Below are positions 13,401-24,887 of a stretch of DNA of 64,000 nt, in pieces. The stretch covers positions 3,323,873-3,387,872 of the forward strand of contig CP154956.1 of assembly GCA_039621445.1 (NCBI GenBank), in the 5' to 3' direction. A program made the translations under genes and the position numbers. The notes beneath the pieces were generated by a model, which was not told the DNA's origin, did no database searches, and worked only from the letters and a program-made list of their open reading frames with translations. Within the stretch, counting starts at the first letter, position 1. Each line of letters begins with the position of its first letter. The stretch comes from Euglena gracilis (taxonomy: Eukaryota > Euglenida > Euglenophyceae > Euglenales).

Positions 13401-14261
13401 GAAGCAATCTGACCACAGCCCAGCAAACGTGCACACCCGCGCTTAAAGACACCAATTTTCTCCCCATGAATAAAAATTTCTACATCCATTTTTTTTTATT
13501 CCCCATTCATGGATATTGTGAACGTCCTGAATGAGAGCTGCATGTAATTTGGGTTTATCTTGGCGAAATGGATTTGGACAAACCACCTCTGGATTCACAA
13601 AGAAATGCAAAGAAAACACAAGAGCATTGGACTGAGAAGAAAAAATTATTTTTGATTCGGCTCAAAATGGCACCCCCAACCCCTCAAAGCCAAATTGAGC
13701 GAACTCTGAAGCAAGTTTTTTTTTTGAAAGGTTCTCATTTCCCCCGTTGTGCTCTTGTAATTTCTTTGGTTTATGCTCTTTCTTTGGGGCAAATCGTTTC
13801 TGAATAAAGCCCGTCCCCCACCATTTGTCATCGGGAAAAATTATGATGGAATATTACGGCATCATGTGCAAAATCATATTTTTTGTAATCATTTAACCCG
13901 TCCACCCTCAGCACCGCACATGAATCCGCATCTTAAATTCATTTTTTTTGAAATATAGTACGATTGCCGTGAAAAAAATTCAACCAGCCGGGGATTGAAA
14001 ATCTTCGGCGAGGTTGCAGAGTGCTTGGGGTAAACTTTCCACCGCGCCGGGCTATATTACCTTCCATAGGGAACCGAAGGAAGGGCCCGAAATTTGATTC
14101 TCCCCCCAAGGGGAATCAGGTTTTTGAGCGTGCCTCTCAGATCGCTTGTGCTTTTGAGGATTAATTCACGCTCCCCATTAAAAATTCTTTGGGATAAATG
14201 GTGCACTGCAGTATCAGTTGAAAGGATTGCGGATTGCGACAGCTCGGACTGCGACACCTTT
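10448..14261. other. Non-coding region
   Basis: No gene recognised. Features of note are repeated C-run plus caaataa words at 12,640-12,780, (ATTTTC)n near 11,218-11,275 and GC-run blocks near 12,795. All frames are short and lack motifs. Confidence 0.55.
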
Positions 14262-14452
14262 GGCCTTTTGAGGCCATGCCAAGGTCTTTGTGCTTCGCCC
14301 TCGGTGCCCTGTCCTCCCTTGTCGGTCTGCCTCAAGGGCGTACGATTTGTCGGGGACTTTCCTCAGACACCGCGGGCTCCGCGCTTTGTCATCGTTTTGG
14401 CGCGCTGGGTTAGGAGTCTGCGCTTAGTGCCATTTGTCGCCGGAGTTGGCTG
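14262..14452 (+). repeat. Dispersed repeat, second copies near the DIRS end at 46 kb
   Basis: Sequence here (words aaggtctttgtgcttc, cctcccttgtcggtctgcct, cgttttggcgcgctgggtta, tctgcgcttag) recurs with scattered differences on the minus strand at about 46,172-46,345. A third, inverted partial copy lies at about 45,955-46,050. It is therefore a multi-copy element end, probably belonging to the DIRS-like family found at 28.6-46.3 kb, rather than unique DNA. Confidence 0.6.
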
Positions 14453-16340
14453 ATTCCTAATTTGCCCTTCGGCAGCCCAGAAGAAAGGAAGAGAGGCGAG
14501 AACGAAGACGAACCAAGAGAAGAGGGTCAATATCAAACGATTATCCAGAAGTACACGAATCAGACGGAACATCAATTTACAAAATACAATTTCAATTTGA
14601 CTTGGATGAAAAATGCTGTGGAAAAGAAATTGGAATTATCCAGTGGACGCGAACTACCCGGAGCAGCAATCGCCGCAACAGCTGGAGGACCTGGACGTGC
14701 GGACGAAACGTGCTGAACCGTGACCGCCCCTGAGTGTACGTCCAAAGACTTCCCTTTGGCCCCTTTTGCCCCAGAAAAGCGTTTTTGCCTTTTCCTGGTG
14801 CGCACCTACCTGGGTGAGGGAAAATCTTTGGAGTAACAAAAACCCTTTGTCCCAAATCCCCTATGCTAAGGCAAAGCACAAGACAGGTTGTTGTGTAAGG
14901 ACTTTCCTTCACAGTCTTGTTGGGTTTGTTCAGAGGATTTTCCTCTTACTTGAGATCGGACAAAATGAGAAGAATAAAATACCACCTGTGAGGAAAAGAG
15001 ATCCCGCGAGCACGTGTGATACGTATCGCAACATCCCATAGGATCTGCCACGATCGTCCGGCTGTGCTCATACACAGCCGTCAGATTGTGACAGATCCAG
15101 ACTCTTCAGGTTTCCCACAGAGCTGGGATCACGCCTGGTACACATCCCCCTCCCAGGGCTATGCCCGATTTCCATCTTGGACCAGGTCATCCCAGGTCCC
15201 GTCAGGATTTCAGACGCAGTCCTGTCCTTACTGAGTTCTGCTTTCCAGCACACGGGATCTCTTTTCTCCACAGGGGCGCAACCCAAAAACCCGAAAACGC
15301 GCAAAAGGTCACCACTTATTGCGTTACCTGTTAACCTTTTCGGCTTATGGGTGCGAAAAATTCCACTGTGGCAAAATGGGGCTGGCAGGTTTTCTGTCAA
15401 AGTATCCCATCGGGTGTGCCAAAGGCACGCGGGTTGGTCAAGCGTATTCGCAGAAAACCCGAGGGGAGAGGTGTGTAAGGGAGGGGCCAGGCTCCTATCC
15501 TGGTCATACCCGGATAGGGCTCCTAGGCGGTCATATCCGCACTAGGAGACAAAAGCCTTCTTGCAAAACCGACTGCCGGCGACAGCTTTGCGGGGTTAGG
15601 GGGAAAGTAGGGAGGAGTGGGGGTTGGCTTAGGCCAACAGAATTTTTTGCTGTCTGGCAGGCCTTAAGGGCCTTAGTGCCGAAAAGTGACAACTTTGGCC
15701 CATTATAACGTCATGCGAGATGTGTGCTGTGTGCCACCTAATGGCTTGCCAGGTTTCCCGGCTGCCGAAGCCTTCACAGCAGCAACTCCTTCACGGCGTG
15801 ATAAGAGGCGCTTACCTCTTGCAGACGGTTTCCGTCCGCACGGTGTTTGAATGTGAGATGGGGTCTGGGTGCATCCACCCGAAGGTCCAGTGGGGGGGGG
15901 GGCTCGTGGATGCTTCCATTCAGAGCTCGTGTGTATGCCTCAGTCCCTGCTTCCACCCAAGGCCGTTTAGCGGTTTCCGCTACCAGTGTATCGTGAGTGT
16001 GAGTGTATCCCCAGTGTGAGAGGCCCAGGTTCCATGAAGGCGCTGATCCTTCCATGGGATCTGGAAATGCCGTTCTGGCATTATATCCTCTCCAACCGCC
16101 AGTAGTAATGGCGGGAGTCCATGGGGTCTTCCACCAGGACCATTTGGAATTGTTGTGCCGGTGGCCGGTCCACCAGCCAGGATTCTGGCGATTCGTATTC
16201 GAAGTCAGGTGAAACCCAGTCCCGAACCCATCCGTTGGGGACTGCTTGCTTGGTTGCACTCGCTCTTTCTGCGAGGAACCACTGCAGCTTCTCCCAGTAT
16301 ATTCTGGGGAAAGTGGCTGGACAGATGAATAAATTCATCC
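14453..16340. other. Region without a recognised gene
   Basis: There are several frames of 60-160 codons on both strands with no recognisable domain. Short inverted repeats (cctaggcggtcatatccg near 15,520) are visible. A minus frame at 15,774-16,259 and short minus frames to 16,586 read like ordinary protein in places but need several frame changes. I cannot choose between them and an antisense artefact. Confidence 0.35.
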
Positions 16341-16759
16341 GTGGGTGATTTGCTGACACCTGCGGGGCATTCCCCGGGTGAAAGTCGATTGTCATGCAAT
16401 GCGTGCATTCCGCGCGGACGGTATGGGTACGTAATACGTTCCGTAATACGTTGGCTGGGATATCCTTGCCAGAACTTCGGCATTTTCACGGACCCACACG
16501 GCAAATCCTACATGAACCTTCTGGGTAAATGCCCAGATCCTGCCGTGTTTGTAATCCAGTTGAAGGAAATCTTCAACCACATCCACTCTGTGGGACCACT
16601 GGGAAGCCAGTGGAAATTTTACCCCTTGCCGGAGAAACTACAATGGCAAGTTGCGGTAATGTTTACATACAACCTCAAAGTGCACCTGGACAGCATGTAT
16701 GGCAAGCTTTTCCAGGTGAAGGATGTGGGTCTTGCTTACCCAAAAACACATATGGCACA
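16341..16759 (+). CDS. Hypothetical protein fragment, interrupted by the TIR element
   Basis: An open plus frame of about 140 codons ends where the terminal-inverted-repeat element begins at about 16,752-16,760. It continues only artificially into that element's G-rich repeat. The residues are well mixed (alternating hydrophobic and charged, with Trp, Phe and Tyr throughout), unlike the low-complexity shadows nearby, and codon third positions are C/G-rich. No family was recognised. The antisense strand is also open in pieces (16,586-16,392 and 16,395-16,081), so strand is uncertain. If plus is right, this is the upstream part of the coding unit that resumes at 18,597. Confidence 0.3.
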
Positions 16760-16796
16760 AAAGTGGAGCCCCCACAGTCGAGTGTGGTGTACTGTG

Positions 16797-16872
16797 GGCG
16801 GTAAGTGTGGGGGGGAGTGTGGGGAGTAAGTGTGGGGTGACAGTGGGGGGGAGTGTGGGGGGGAGGGGGTGT
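16797..16872. repeat. 36-bp minisatellite, block 1
   Basis: Copies of a G-rich unit built from gtggggtgac, agtggggggg, agtgtggggg and gtaagt. This is the short block beside the left terminal inverted repeat of the enclosing element. Confidence 0.8.
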
Positions 16873-17647
16873 TCGGTGGGTGAGAGAGACCCACTCTCTC
16901 CGTGTCGTCTGTGGCCTGGCAACCCCCGGTCAAGTGACATTGCGGCGTCACCCTTCCGGGACCAATTGGCCTGACACGTCGGGCAGCGTCCTTTCGGACT
17001 CGACTCCACTGCCCTCCCGGCATGGGTAGCAGGGGCGCCCAAGTGACCACACGCCCGAAGGCGTGTGGGTGTCTGGCAGGCCCTTCCGGAGCCCTGTTCC
17101 AGGACACTCGTCCACCTTGCTTGGGCAACTTTAGGTGGGTAGGCTCCACCACGCCGTGAGGTGTCCGGGTCTGTGCAGCCCTGGAAGGGGTCGGTGGTCT
17201 CTGCAGGGCACTGGAGGCTCGCTGGGGCCGGGTTGTTCGTGGCCGCCTGGGCACCCGGGCAACCGAGGGGGGCTCGTCGTGGCCCCTTGGGCACCCCTCC
17301 TCGGCTTCAGCTTCCTGTCAGCGGCCCCCAGCGCCCCTCGAGACCCCGGTCCTCCGGCCGGAGCTGCACAGCGGCAGGCACCCGCCGGGCTGCATGGGCT
17401 TCACCTGCCTGACCGGCCGCCCCTCCAGGCCCCCCCCGGGGGTTGCCCGGACGGCACTGAAGCCGCTTAGGATCCCTTCGGGGCGGTCGGCCCACCCCAC
17501 TTTCCTCCATGCCCACTCGCCGCGGGGAGCAACGTGTGGGTTTAGGAGGGGTGCGGCCTGCGTTGGCGGCATGCCTCGGCTCCATGGCATGCCCCCGGGG
17601 TACCACCGTGCCACTGAGGCTGGAGGTGCAGGTCCGACTTGGTACCC
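16873..17647. other. GC-rich interior of the TIR element
   Basis: Overlapping frames occur on both strands (up to about 218 codons minus, 111 plus), all Pro/Arg/Gly-rich. No transposase signature. I regard it as non-coding. Confidence 0.4.
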
Positions 17648-17868
17648 CGTGGGGGGGAGTGTGGGGGGGAGTGTGGGGTGACAGTGGGGGGGAGTGTTGG
17701 GGGTAAGTGTGGGGTGACAGTGGGGGGGGGTGTGGGGGGGGAGTGGGGGGTGACAGTGGGGGGGAGTGTGGGGGGTAAGTGTGGGGTGGCAGTGGGGGGG
17801 AGTGTGGGGGGTAATTGTGGGGTGACAGTGGGGGGGAGTGTGGGGGGCGACAGTGGGGGGCAAGTGTG
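17648..17868. repeat. 36-bp minisatellite, block 2
   Basis: About six units of the G-rich 36-bp repeat. Because 36 is a multiple of three, the minus strand stays open as a Pro/Thr-rich repeat (PPTLPPTVTPHL-like) for more than 100 codons. Confidence 0.9.
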
Positions 17869-18235
17869 GGCTGATGTGGGACACTTCACTATTGTGCTCT
17901 GCAATAGTGAACGTTTTTGCACTGCAGACTTTTAATCATGTCGGAATGTGTGTTATTCTATTTCTGCTTGAGGTGCAAATGGTGTTCTGGTGTCTTGGGA
18001 AGTGAGACACATGTCCACTACCTGGGTTTTTAGTTCACTTGCCGCTATTTTCTATCTTCGTGTTCGGAAGATAAGGATTTTTTTATTTTGGATCTGGGGT
18101 GGGCCGGGGGGTGCGGTCCCCCCCCCCCCGGACGAGGCCAAAGGCCGAGTAAGTCAAAAAAAAATGACACTCAAACGTTGGGCCACATGCAGGAATTTGG
18201 AAATTTCCTTTTCACAGAAAAGGGAAGGGAGGGCG

Positions 18236-18548
18236 GGTAAGTGTGGGGAAAAGGGAAGGGTGGGCGGGTAAGTGTGGGGTGACAGTGGGGGGGAGTGTGG
18301 GGGGTAAGTGCGGGGTGACAGTGGGGGGGAGTGTTGGGGGGGGAGTGGGGGGTGACAGTGGGGGGGAGTGTGGGGGGGAGTGTGGCGTGACAGTGGGGGG
18401 GAGTGCGGGGGGTATGTGGGGTGACAGTGGGGGGGAGTGTGGGGGGGAGTGTGGGGTGACAGTTGGGGGGAGTGTGGGGGGTAAGTGTAGGGTGACAGCG
18501 GGGGGGAGTGTGGGGAGATTGTCCGGTGACAGTGGGGGGGAGTGTTGG
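18236..18548. repeat. 36-bp minisatellite, block 3
   Basis: About eight to nine units, slightly variable in G-run length, ending a few bases before the palindrome at 18,551-18,570. Same unit as blocks 1 and 2. Confidence 0.9.
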
Positions 18549-18596
18549 GTACCCCACAGTACTGTGGGGTACTGTGGGGGCTCCACTTTACGCCAT

Positions 18597-19599
18597 CTCT
18601 CGAGGAAAACCGCCTCCGACCGCAGAAAATGCCGGTAGCCAGCACATCAGGAGATACATCCTGCATCAGTGCCGGAGCCCGAAGGATTTGATTACTTTCG
18701 ACAGAAAAGTGCTGAAACAGCACAGGCAGAAAATATTTCTTGCGCAACAATTTTGGCACAGGGCGTGTATTTCCCACGTCCTTGAAGTGTATGCGCACTT
18801 TCTGCCAGATAATATCACTCAAAGAAGAGCTATTCATGAAATGGCTGCCTCGCTAATATCTCGAGACAGAACCCAATGCAGACGACCCGGACAAACGCAG
18901 GATGAACCTGCGTCCAGACTGGCAGACTGCCGAAATCGGCATGCAGGAGCACCTGGACATCGAATTCGGGAAAGTCCTGACTTGGGAAGAATTTGACCCG
19001 TACTTCGTTCCACAGGCTGGGGAAAACCCCATATGTGCCTTGCCTTTGCCTCCATTCCTGCAGCCCGAAGAGGACATCACAGGAATCGACGCAACGCTCC
19101 GAGAGCTATGGGAAAACCTGTGCCTCGCGGACGAAGGGGAGCCACAACCTCCACCCGGAAGCTGGGTGAGAGCAACCTGGCCACCCCCATACCTCAACTC
19201 TAACCGGAGTGAAAGCATCAGCTTTTGTCGGCTGGAAGACGCACGGGAATGCTACAGAAGCGGAAAATACCCGCGTTCTGAAGCAGAAGTCCACACAACC
19301 GAATCCACTCCGGAAGAGGAGGAGGAGGAGAAGATGGTTCCAATGGCTGAGGATGAACCTCGGCCTGCGGAAGCTCCGGCACGGGAAACCCGTAGCTCGT
19401 CTGTCGTGATGCTGGACACGGTGGCGGAAACTACCCAGTGCCCAGAGTCACCGACAGACGGGAGGACACCAATTACAAGTTCACCTGATTCACTAAGTAC
19501 GAGGGGCGTACCAACCCCGCCGCTCGAAAAACCGCCGGGAGATACGGTACCCCGCACGCCTGAGGTATTACGCCTCAGGCTCCCTGTTCGCGGGGAAGC
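18597..19599 (+). pseudogene. Unrecognised plus-strand coding unit, part before the LTR insertion
   Basis: Two open stretches join with one frame change near 18,850. The first (to about 18,860) is helix-like and rich in Arg, Gln, Phe and His. The second (18,902-19,599) has an acidic/aromatic block, a Glu run (EEEEEE) at about residue 140 and a Pro/Thr/Ser-rich tail. No known family was recognised. The frame runs straight into the LTR element at 19,600. If that element and one copy of its 4-bp duplication are removed, the frame continues in phase at 23,900. The unit is therefore interrupted rather than terminated here. Its long disordered tail would suit a gag-like or structural protein, but that is inference. 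Confidence 0.5.
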
Positions 19600-20206
19600 T
19601 GTTGGGGGTCCGGGACCCTGCTCGCCCGGGGGGGCTGCCGCTTTCGCTGGGGCCGCAAGTTCCCTTTTCCGGCCCTGGTGGGCTCAGGCCAGGGCCTTTG
19701 TGAAAGTGGGCCCCGTTTTCCAGTAAATCAACAGACTGTGAAGGGGGTGAGGTGTGCCCCCCCGACCCAGGGTCCCCAGTTGCCCCGAGTAGGATCTTTT
19801 TTTGCCCTCCACTGTTGGTTTTTTCCCATTTCTCAACTTTGGTCCAAAGGGTGGACAAAAACAAAACCAACCCACCTACTTAGGATTATACAGCAGAGCA
19901 CAACAAACCTGGGACTTGAGAGGGTGGGCAAGTACCTTTGAGTTCAGGTGTTGAGTGGGACAAAGAATGTGGAAATGAATGCCTTGGCTTCCTTTTGATA
20001 TTTGAATTGATATTTTTGCTCTTCAAGTCTCCAATTGACTTTTCTTATTTTCTGATTCTCAAATCGAATTCTCAAATTCTTCTTGAAATTTGCTGTGGTT
20101 CCAATTCCACTCGCGTGGCGGTTGACTTGCTTTGGTGGTTCCTACTGGGGGTTTTTTGGGAATTTTTGGGAATTTTTTTGGCTGCCGACGCCAGCGGCAG
20201 CCGACA
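19600..20206 (-). repeat. 3' LTR (607 bp)
   Basis: Aligned with 23,290-23,895, it differs at scattered single positions only (for example gctgccgacg versus gctgtcgacg near the right end). It is bordered inside by the polypurine tract. Confidence 0.92.
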
Positions 20207-20217
20207 CCCCCTCCCTT
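20207..20217 (-). other. Polypurine tract
   Basis: Minus-strand AAGGGAGGGGG directly abuts the TGTCGG start of the 3' LTR, as expected for the plus-strand primer of reverse transcription. Confidence 0.75.
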
Positions 20218-22471
20218 GCGACGTTAGTCGGAACGGTTTTCTGCCCCCCCCCCCGAACAAAAACGGGGAGAGTGAAATTGAAATTTGTTTTGTGGGGGGG
20301 CGAAAATTCTGTGTTTTTTTTTGAAACGGGTCCTGTCGCCCTTTTTTTTTTTTTAATTAGCGTCACGAGTGTAACCCCCCCCCAGCCATAATATCGGGCA
20401 CCTTGGGGGACTCTGAAAAATCAGGTCTACGGGGGAAGCCCCCCCACCCCTTTCCTCCGACAAGCATTGGGAACGGGTCTTTGAACACAAAATCTGAAAG
20501 TTCTGAGCGAAACCAACTCTGGGCACTCTACCCCAAGGCCTAAGTCCCATGCTACCCCCTTGGTGAAAATCCTTTTTGGCAGCTTTCATTGTGTGAAACT
20601 TCATTTGTCGATTTTTTTAAAAAAAAAATCAGGGACTTTGGCCAACAGTGCCTCAAAAAATGAATTGTGTGGGGAAAACAAAAAGAGAAACCCTGGCATT
20701 CCTTTCCAATTCGGGACAGAAGGGTGAGGAAAAGGTTGAAGGTGAATGGGTGCAATGGTGAGAGGGTAAGACGGTTATATACGGCGGGAATAGTGTACAG
20801 ATGTGTGCGGGTTTGTGTGCGTGTGCGGTTGTGTGTTTTGTGTGTATGCACGCTCACTTCCTTGTCATGCCTTCCAACCAAAAATGACTGGGTCGATTTT
20901 TTTTTGAACGCCAAAAGAACAGGGCTTCACATTGGCCCACAGCCACTATATCACAGGGCTTTAGTGCCCACGTGGCTGGGTTTTTTTTTTCGTCGGCCCA
21001 CACCAGGGCCTATGGACGGAGGAGGGGTCATCTCCGGTCCAGGGTCCCCCCCCCCGAGTTCGGATGCCTCCAAGCTGTGCTCCATGAAAAAAACCTTTGA
21101 CCAATATCCAATAGTCCAAAACGAATCAAAAAACAGAGTCCTCCAGTCAACAAATCTCTGAACTTTTTGAACAAGTCACCAATTTTGAAATTCTCAAATT
21201 CCTTTTTGTTGATTTTCTTCGGTGATTGCTCGCTTGCTTGCTTGCCAAACCTGCATGACAAAGGAACACACACACGCACAAAATTCACCACTGGCACCAT
21301 GGAAGGCAGATTTCTGAATTTTCTCACTGAACCGAACCTGAAAATGCCACTGAACTCTGAACCAAAACGGCACTTACAAATCTTTATCTTGATCCATCCA
21401 ATGGGTCACACGAAAACTGTGTATGCAAGCCCCAAACTGTAAAAATTGCCTCAGGAGTTTTGCATTGTGAGGCCTCATGTGATTCTCCCTTAAGCAGACT
21501 CCTACAGCTGAAAAAAAATGCAACAGAAAGTGCTAGCCACAGATCAACAGATTTTTCACTGAAAAACTGAATCGAATGATGTTGATGCCACTGCTGGGCC
21601 CAAAAATGAATCTTCCTCAGGGGTGTCTTTTCCTCCTGGGTCAATCCACCTTGGTTCCCAGTTGGACTGAAAATTGAAACCTTTCCTGAGCCCTTAGATG
21701 GGTGGCCACAGGGGTGTTTATTCCTTTCCTGGGTCTATCCCCACCCTTGGAACCCCTCTTTGCGCGCTTTCCCGAAAAACTTTTTGGTTCGAGTGGTCCA
21801 TCAGAGGTCTCCCCCCGACCCCAGGCTTTGGCAAAAACCCAGATAAAACCTGCCACAGGACTGCTGGGCTGCCACACTTGAAAACCACAATAAAACTGGA
21901 CTTAAAAATCCCAAAAACTGTGCCGATTCTCCAACATATGTCCCTGTCCGGGGGTAAGTTTCTCTCTGGAAAAACTGTCCCGTGGCAAAAAGGACCAACA
22001 AAAATACAAACCAAAATTCCACCTGAGATGACTGATTTGTCCCCGTCTGGGATGGTGACACATGTTAACGCCGTGCCCCACCCCAAATGACATTTGGGAC
22101 AACAACCGAAAACTGAAAATTCTGAACTGAAACTGAAAATCATTGATCTGGCTGCTTAGACACCAGGAGAAAATCCCAAGCATCGTGGCTGGGCGTCTCC
22201 ATTTAAGTGGAAAGCAACTGGGGAAAAAACATGCACCCCAGAAACCAGATTCAAAAAATGTTTCACTTGGCTGTTTTTCCATAAGCCAAACTCTGCAAAC
22301 TGAAAATCCAGATTTAAATTCTGGCTGATTGCGCACCTGCCTCCAACACCAGATCACCATGAGAAGTGTGAAACAACAATCACAAAGCCACAAACAAACC
22401 ACAAAAACATACTGATGCCTGTAAAGTGGTGTGCGGTGCCAGTCAGTGGTTAGACCTGTGCTGAAAGAAAA
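20218..22471 (-). other. Interior of the LTR element without coding capacity
   Basis: No frame longer than about 170 codons and no protease, RT, RNase H or integrase motif. It looks like a deleted or replaced pol region. Confidence 0.6.
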
Positions 22472-23291
22472 TCACCACCACCACTGATACGGTGGATACC
22501 ACCCCCAGCTGTTCCAGGGATTTAAATGCCAGTCCAAACCCCACCAATCGTGAAACCAACTTGGTCTCAAAAATTGAAAGTCGTTCCAACTGTTTTTGGC
22601 AGGCCTCCAGAATTTATTTGCCTGTCTGAATTTTCTTGGCTGTGCGGCAAAATCTGAGGAAGATTTCTCAGAAGACACTGATGACGACTGCAAGTTCGTG
22701 ACATGTCCAGAATTCAGGTTCACAGACACAAAATTTTCTGGACTTGGTGATTTTATTTCACTGGGCTGTAACTTTTCAGCGATTTGCAGTTCCAACATTT
22801 TTATTTGCTCGGTCAACCTTCCGATTTCCACTTCTGCCTTTCCCAATGAATCTGTCACTTCTTTCAGCTGTTTCGTCAGATCCTCGCCCTCAACATTCAG
22901 GGACTGAATCCTGATAATTACTCACTTTGAGTTTCGAGTCAAAAAATCTGTTTCTGTGTCCTGTCCCTCTGAGTGGCTGGGCTCACGTGACAAACCCTGC
23001 CAATTTTTTTCAATGTGTTCAAGTCTGCATTCCAAATATCTCAGATTGAAACGAAGTGACCCTTCACGAGAATCCACAACATCAGTCCACAGAGCATGAA
23101 ACTGCAAAAACAATTCCTCCAAAGCATCCACAACTTCTAGTTGAAAGTCATCCAAATTGCTGATTGCAACCATGCTTTCAAGCTTTTGGCGAACAATTTT
23201 CAATTCACAAACCTCAAAATCTGATTTGTCAGCAACCGAATCCAAAAATTCTTCACTGACAGAGTCAGTGAAGCAACCTCTGCGTACCATG
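22472..23291 (-). CDS. gag: Gag-like coiled-coil protein of the LTR element
   Basis: The ATG at 23,291 is made by the last base of the 5' LTR plus the first bases of the PBS, so residues MVRRGCF are encoded by the PBS itself. The same start (MVSRGCF) is found in the element at 58.7 kb, whose next residues also match (TDxVSEEF). The body is acidic and heptad-like (Leu/Val/Glu-rich, about residues 20-150 and again after 150), consistent with a coiled coil. The last 40 residues are very Trp-rich (WWGLDW, YQWWW), and the frame ends in TGA at 22,472. One in-frame TGA occurs at 22,922-22,924. There is no zinc knuckle, protease or pol. It is homologous to the N-terminal third of the 58.7-kb gag. Confidence 0.7.
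23277..23289 (-). other. Primer-binding site, tRNA-Met-like
   Basis: Minus-strand TGGTACGCAGAGG starts exactly at the 5' LTR end. It differs by one inserted base from TGGTAGCAGAGG, the complement of a typical non-plant initiator tRNA-Met 3' end. Confidence 0.75.
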
Positions 23292-23895
23292 TTGGGGGTC
23301 CGGGACCCTGCTCGCCCGGGGGGGCTGCCGCTTTCGCTGGGGCCGCAACTTCCCTTTTCCGGCCCTGGTGGGCTTAGGCCAGGGCCTTTTTGAAAGTGGG
23401 CCCCGTTTTCCAGTAAATCAACAGACTGTGAAGGGGGTGAGGTGTGCCCCCCCGACCCAGGGTCCCCAGTTGCCCCGCGTAGGATCTTTTTTTCCCTCCA
23501 CTGTTGGTTTTCTCCCATTTCTCAACTTTGGTCCAAAGGGTGGACAAAAACAAAACCAACCCACCTACTTAGGATTAAACAGCAGAGCACAACAAACCTG
23601 GGATTTGAGAGGGTGGGCAAGTACCTTTGAGTTCAGGTGTTGAGTGGGACAAAGAATGTGGAAATGAATGCCTTGGCTTCCTTTTGATATTTGAATTGAT
23701 CTTTTTGCTCTTCAAGTCTCCAAATGACTTTTCTTCTTTTCTGATTCTCAAATCGAATTCTCAAATTCTTCTTGAAATTTGCTGGGGTTCCAATTCCACT
23801 CGCGTGGCGGTTGACTTGCTTTGGTGGTTCCTACTGGGGGTTTTTTGGGAATTTTTGGGAAATTTTTTGGCTGTCGACGCCAGCGGCAGCCGACA
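23290..23895 (-). repeat. 5' LTR (606 bp)
   Basis: Partner of 19,600-20,206. The gag frame stays open backwards through part of this LTR, so translation could in principle start inside it. Confidence 0.92.
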
Positions 23896-23899
23896 AAAC

Positions 23900-24887
23900 C
23901 CCGTCGACAGAGGAGTCAGCTGATTAGCCCACTTCGGCTGAAGGTCTGGAGCGGCGCACATCGCTGGGCGGTTGTGTACTTGGCGGATTGCGTTCACTGA
24001 GAGCAGTAGTCACCTCACGTGGTACTCCAGCGGCAGCCAGCTCTTCCACAGTTGTGGCGGAAACCGCCCAGTCGGAGGAAGAAACACCCGACACAGCAGC
24101 CATGGTGGGGTATGAAGCTCCACCTACGGGGCCGCCGCCGTCAGTGCCGAAACCAACACGGACGGAAGGTGAGAGCACATCTATCACAGTGGAGACAACA
24201 CCAGCCGTGCCAGTACAGTATAAACCTGTGCCAGCACCGGCAGCGTCAACTGAGGCACAGGATGAGCCCGCCCCTCAACGCACAGCTACCATCACAGCAC
24301 TGAAGCGCCAAGGCACTAGGACACCGGCACCTGAAAAACAAATGGACCGGACGTCCATGCCTGCACCGCAGGCTGGGTGGGGCACAAACCGCGCCAGGTA
24401 CACCTGCGCCTACACCATCCCCAACGGCTGCTCCTGGGAAACCCAAGGAAGCCACGAACGAGCGCTTCGGACAACAATCAGCTCGAGAAACCGCTGCAGA
24501 GGTACAGCGACGCTCGGTGTCAGGGGGAATACCAACACCACAGTCGTCACAACGCACCTGGGCGAACCGACGCGACGCCGAACGACGGCCCTCGGACACT
24601 TCCGAAACCTGAATCCCGATTGCCCAGGCCAAATCAAAGCCCCGCACCGCACCTTGCAAACCCACACCGAAATCTGGACACCAGCCCCCACTGAAAGGCG
24701 GTGGTGTTGCCGGAAGCCATGGTGCTGCATCCTTTTCCCGGAGATCAACCCCGGGTCAAGGATACACACACGTACCATCATCTGGGTATTGGAAAACCCA
24801 CAGCCAAAATCTCAGCCAACGGGGCAGGAAAAATACCGCGCCTCTGCTGCTGAGACAACCACGGAGGATGAGATTGTCATCGACTGA
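23900..24887 (+). pseudogene. Unrecognised coding unit, continuation after the LTR insertion (first frame)
   Basis: This continues the frame broken at 19,599. It is Pro/Ala/Thr-rich and probably disordered, with basic stretches and scattered Cys and Trp after about 24,400. An in-frame TAG lies at 23,925-23,927; otherwise it is open for about 320 codons and ends with TGA at 24,885-24,887. The following frame begins at about 24,868 and overlaps it by some 20 bases, an arrangement seen in gag-pol type units that use ribosomal frameshifting. No domain was recognised. The short minus frames here are less protein-like. Confidence 0.45.

Larger units (their letters stand above)
16752..18596. mobile_element. 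Non-autonomous DNA element with terminal inverted repeats (about 1.85 kb)
   Basis: The left end (16,752-16,778) and right end (18,571-18,596) are inverted copies. AAAGTGGAGCCCCCACAGT at 16,760-16,778 is exactly complementary to 18,571-18,589, and weaker pairing extends outward to ATGGC/GCCAT. Just inside the right end is a perfect 20-bp palindrome (18,551-18,570), with a degraded counterpart inside the left end. The interior has no transposase and is largely a 36-bp minisatellite plus GC-rich DNA. I find no clear target-site duplication, so the outer limits could move by a few bases. Confidence 0.6.
19600..23895 (-). mobile_element. Non-autonomous LTR retrotransposon (gag only), minus orientation
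   Basis: Two direct repeats of 607 and 606 bp (19,600-20,206 and 23,290-23,895) have TG...CA ends. In minus orientation the right copy is the 5' LTR, followed by a PBS-like TGGTACGCAGAGG (23,289-23,277). The left copy is preceded by the purine tract AAGGGAGGGGG (20,217-20,207). The interior encodes only a gag-like coiled-coil protein (23,291-22,472); the remaining 2.2 kb has no pol. Flanks AAGC (19,596-19,599) and AAAC (23,896-23,899) are probably a 4-bp target duplication with one substitution. It sits in the middle of a plus-strand reading frame. Confidence 0.9.

Noticed and set aside
16081-16586. Minus-strand protein antisense to the 16.3-kb plus frame
   Set aside because: Reads protein-like in pieces but needs at least two frame changes, whereas the plus frame is continuous. 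Strand remains undecided, so it is not listed as a gene.
17318-17884. Pro/Thr-rich repeat protein on the minus strand
   Set aside because: Generated by the 36-bp minisatellite, whose length is a multiple of three.
22908-22926. 15-nt micro-intron (GTGAGTAATTATCAG) removing the in-frame TGA of the 23.3-kb gag
   Set aside because: It has GT...AG ends and preserves the frame, but a single 15-nt case without transcript evidence is easily chance.
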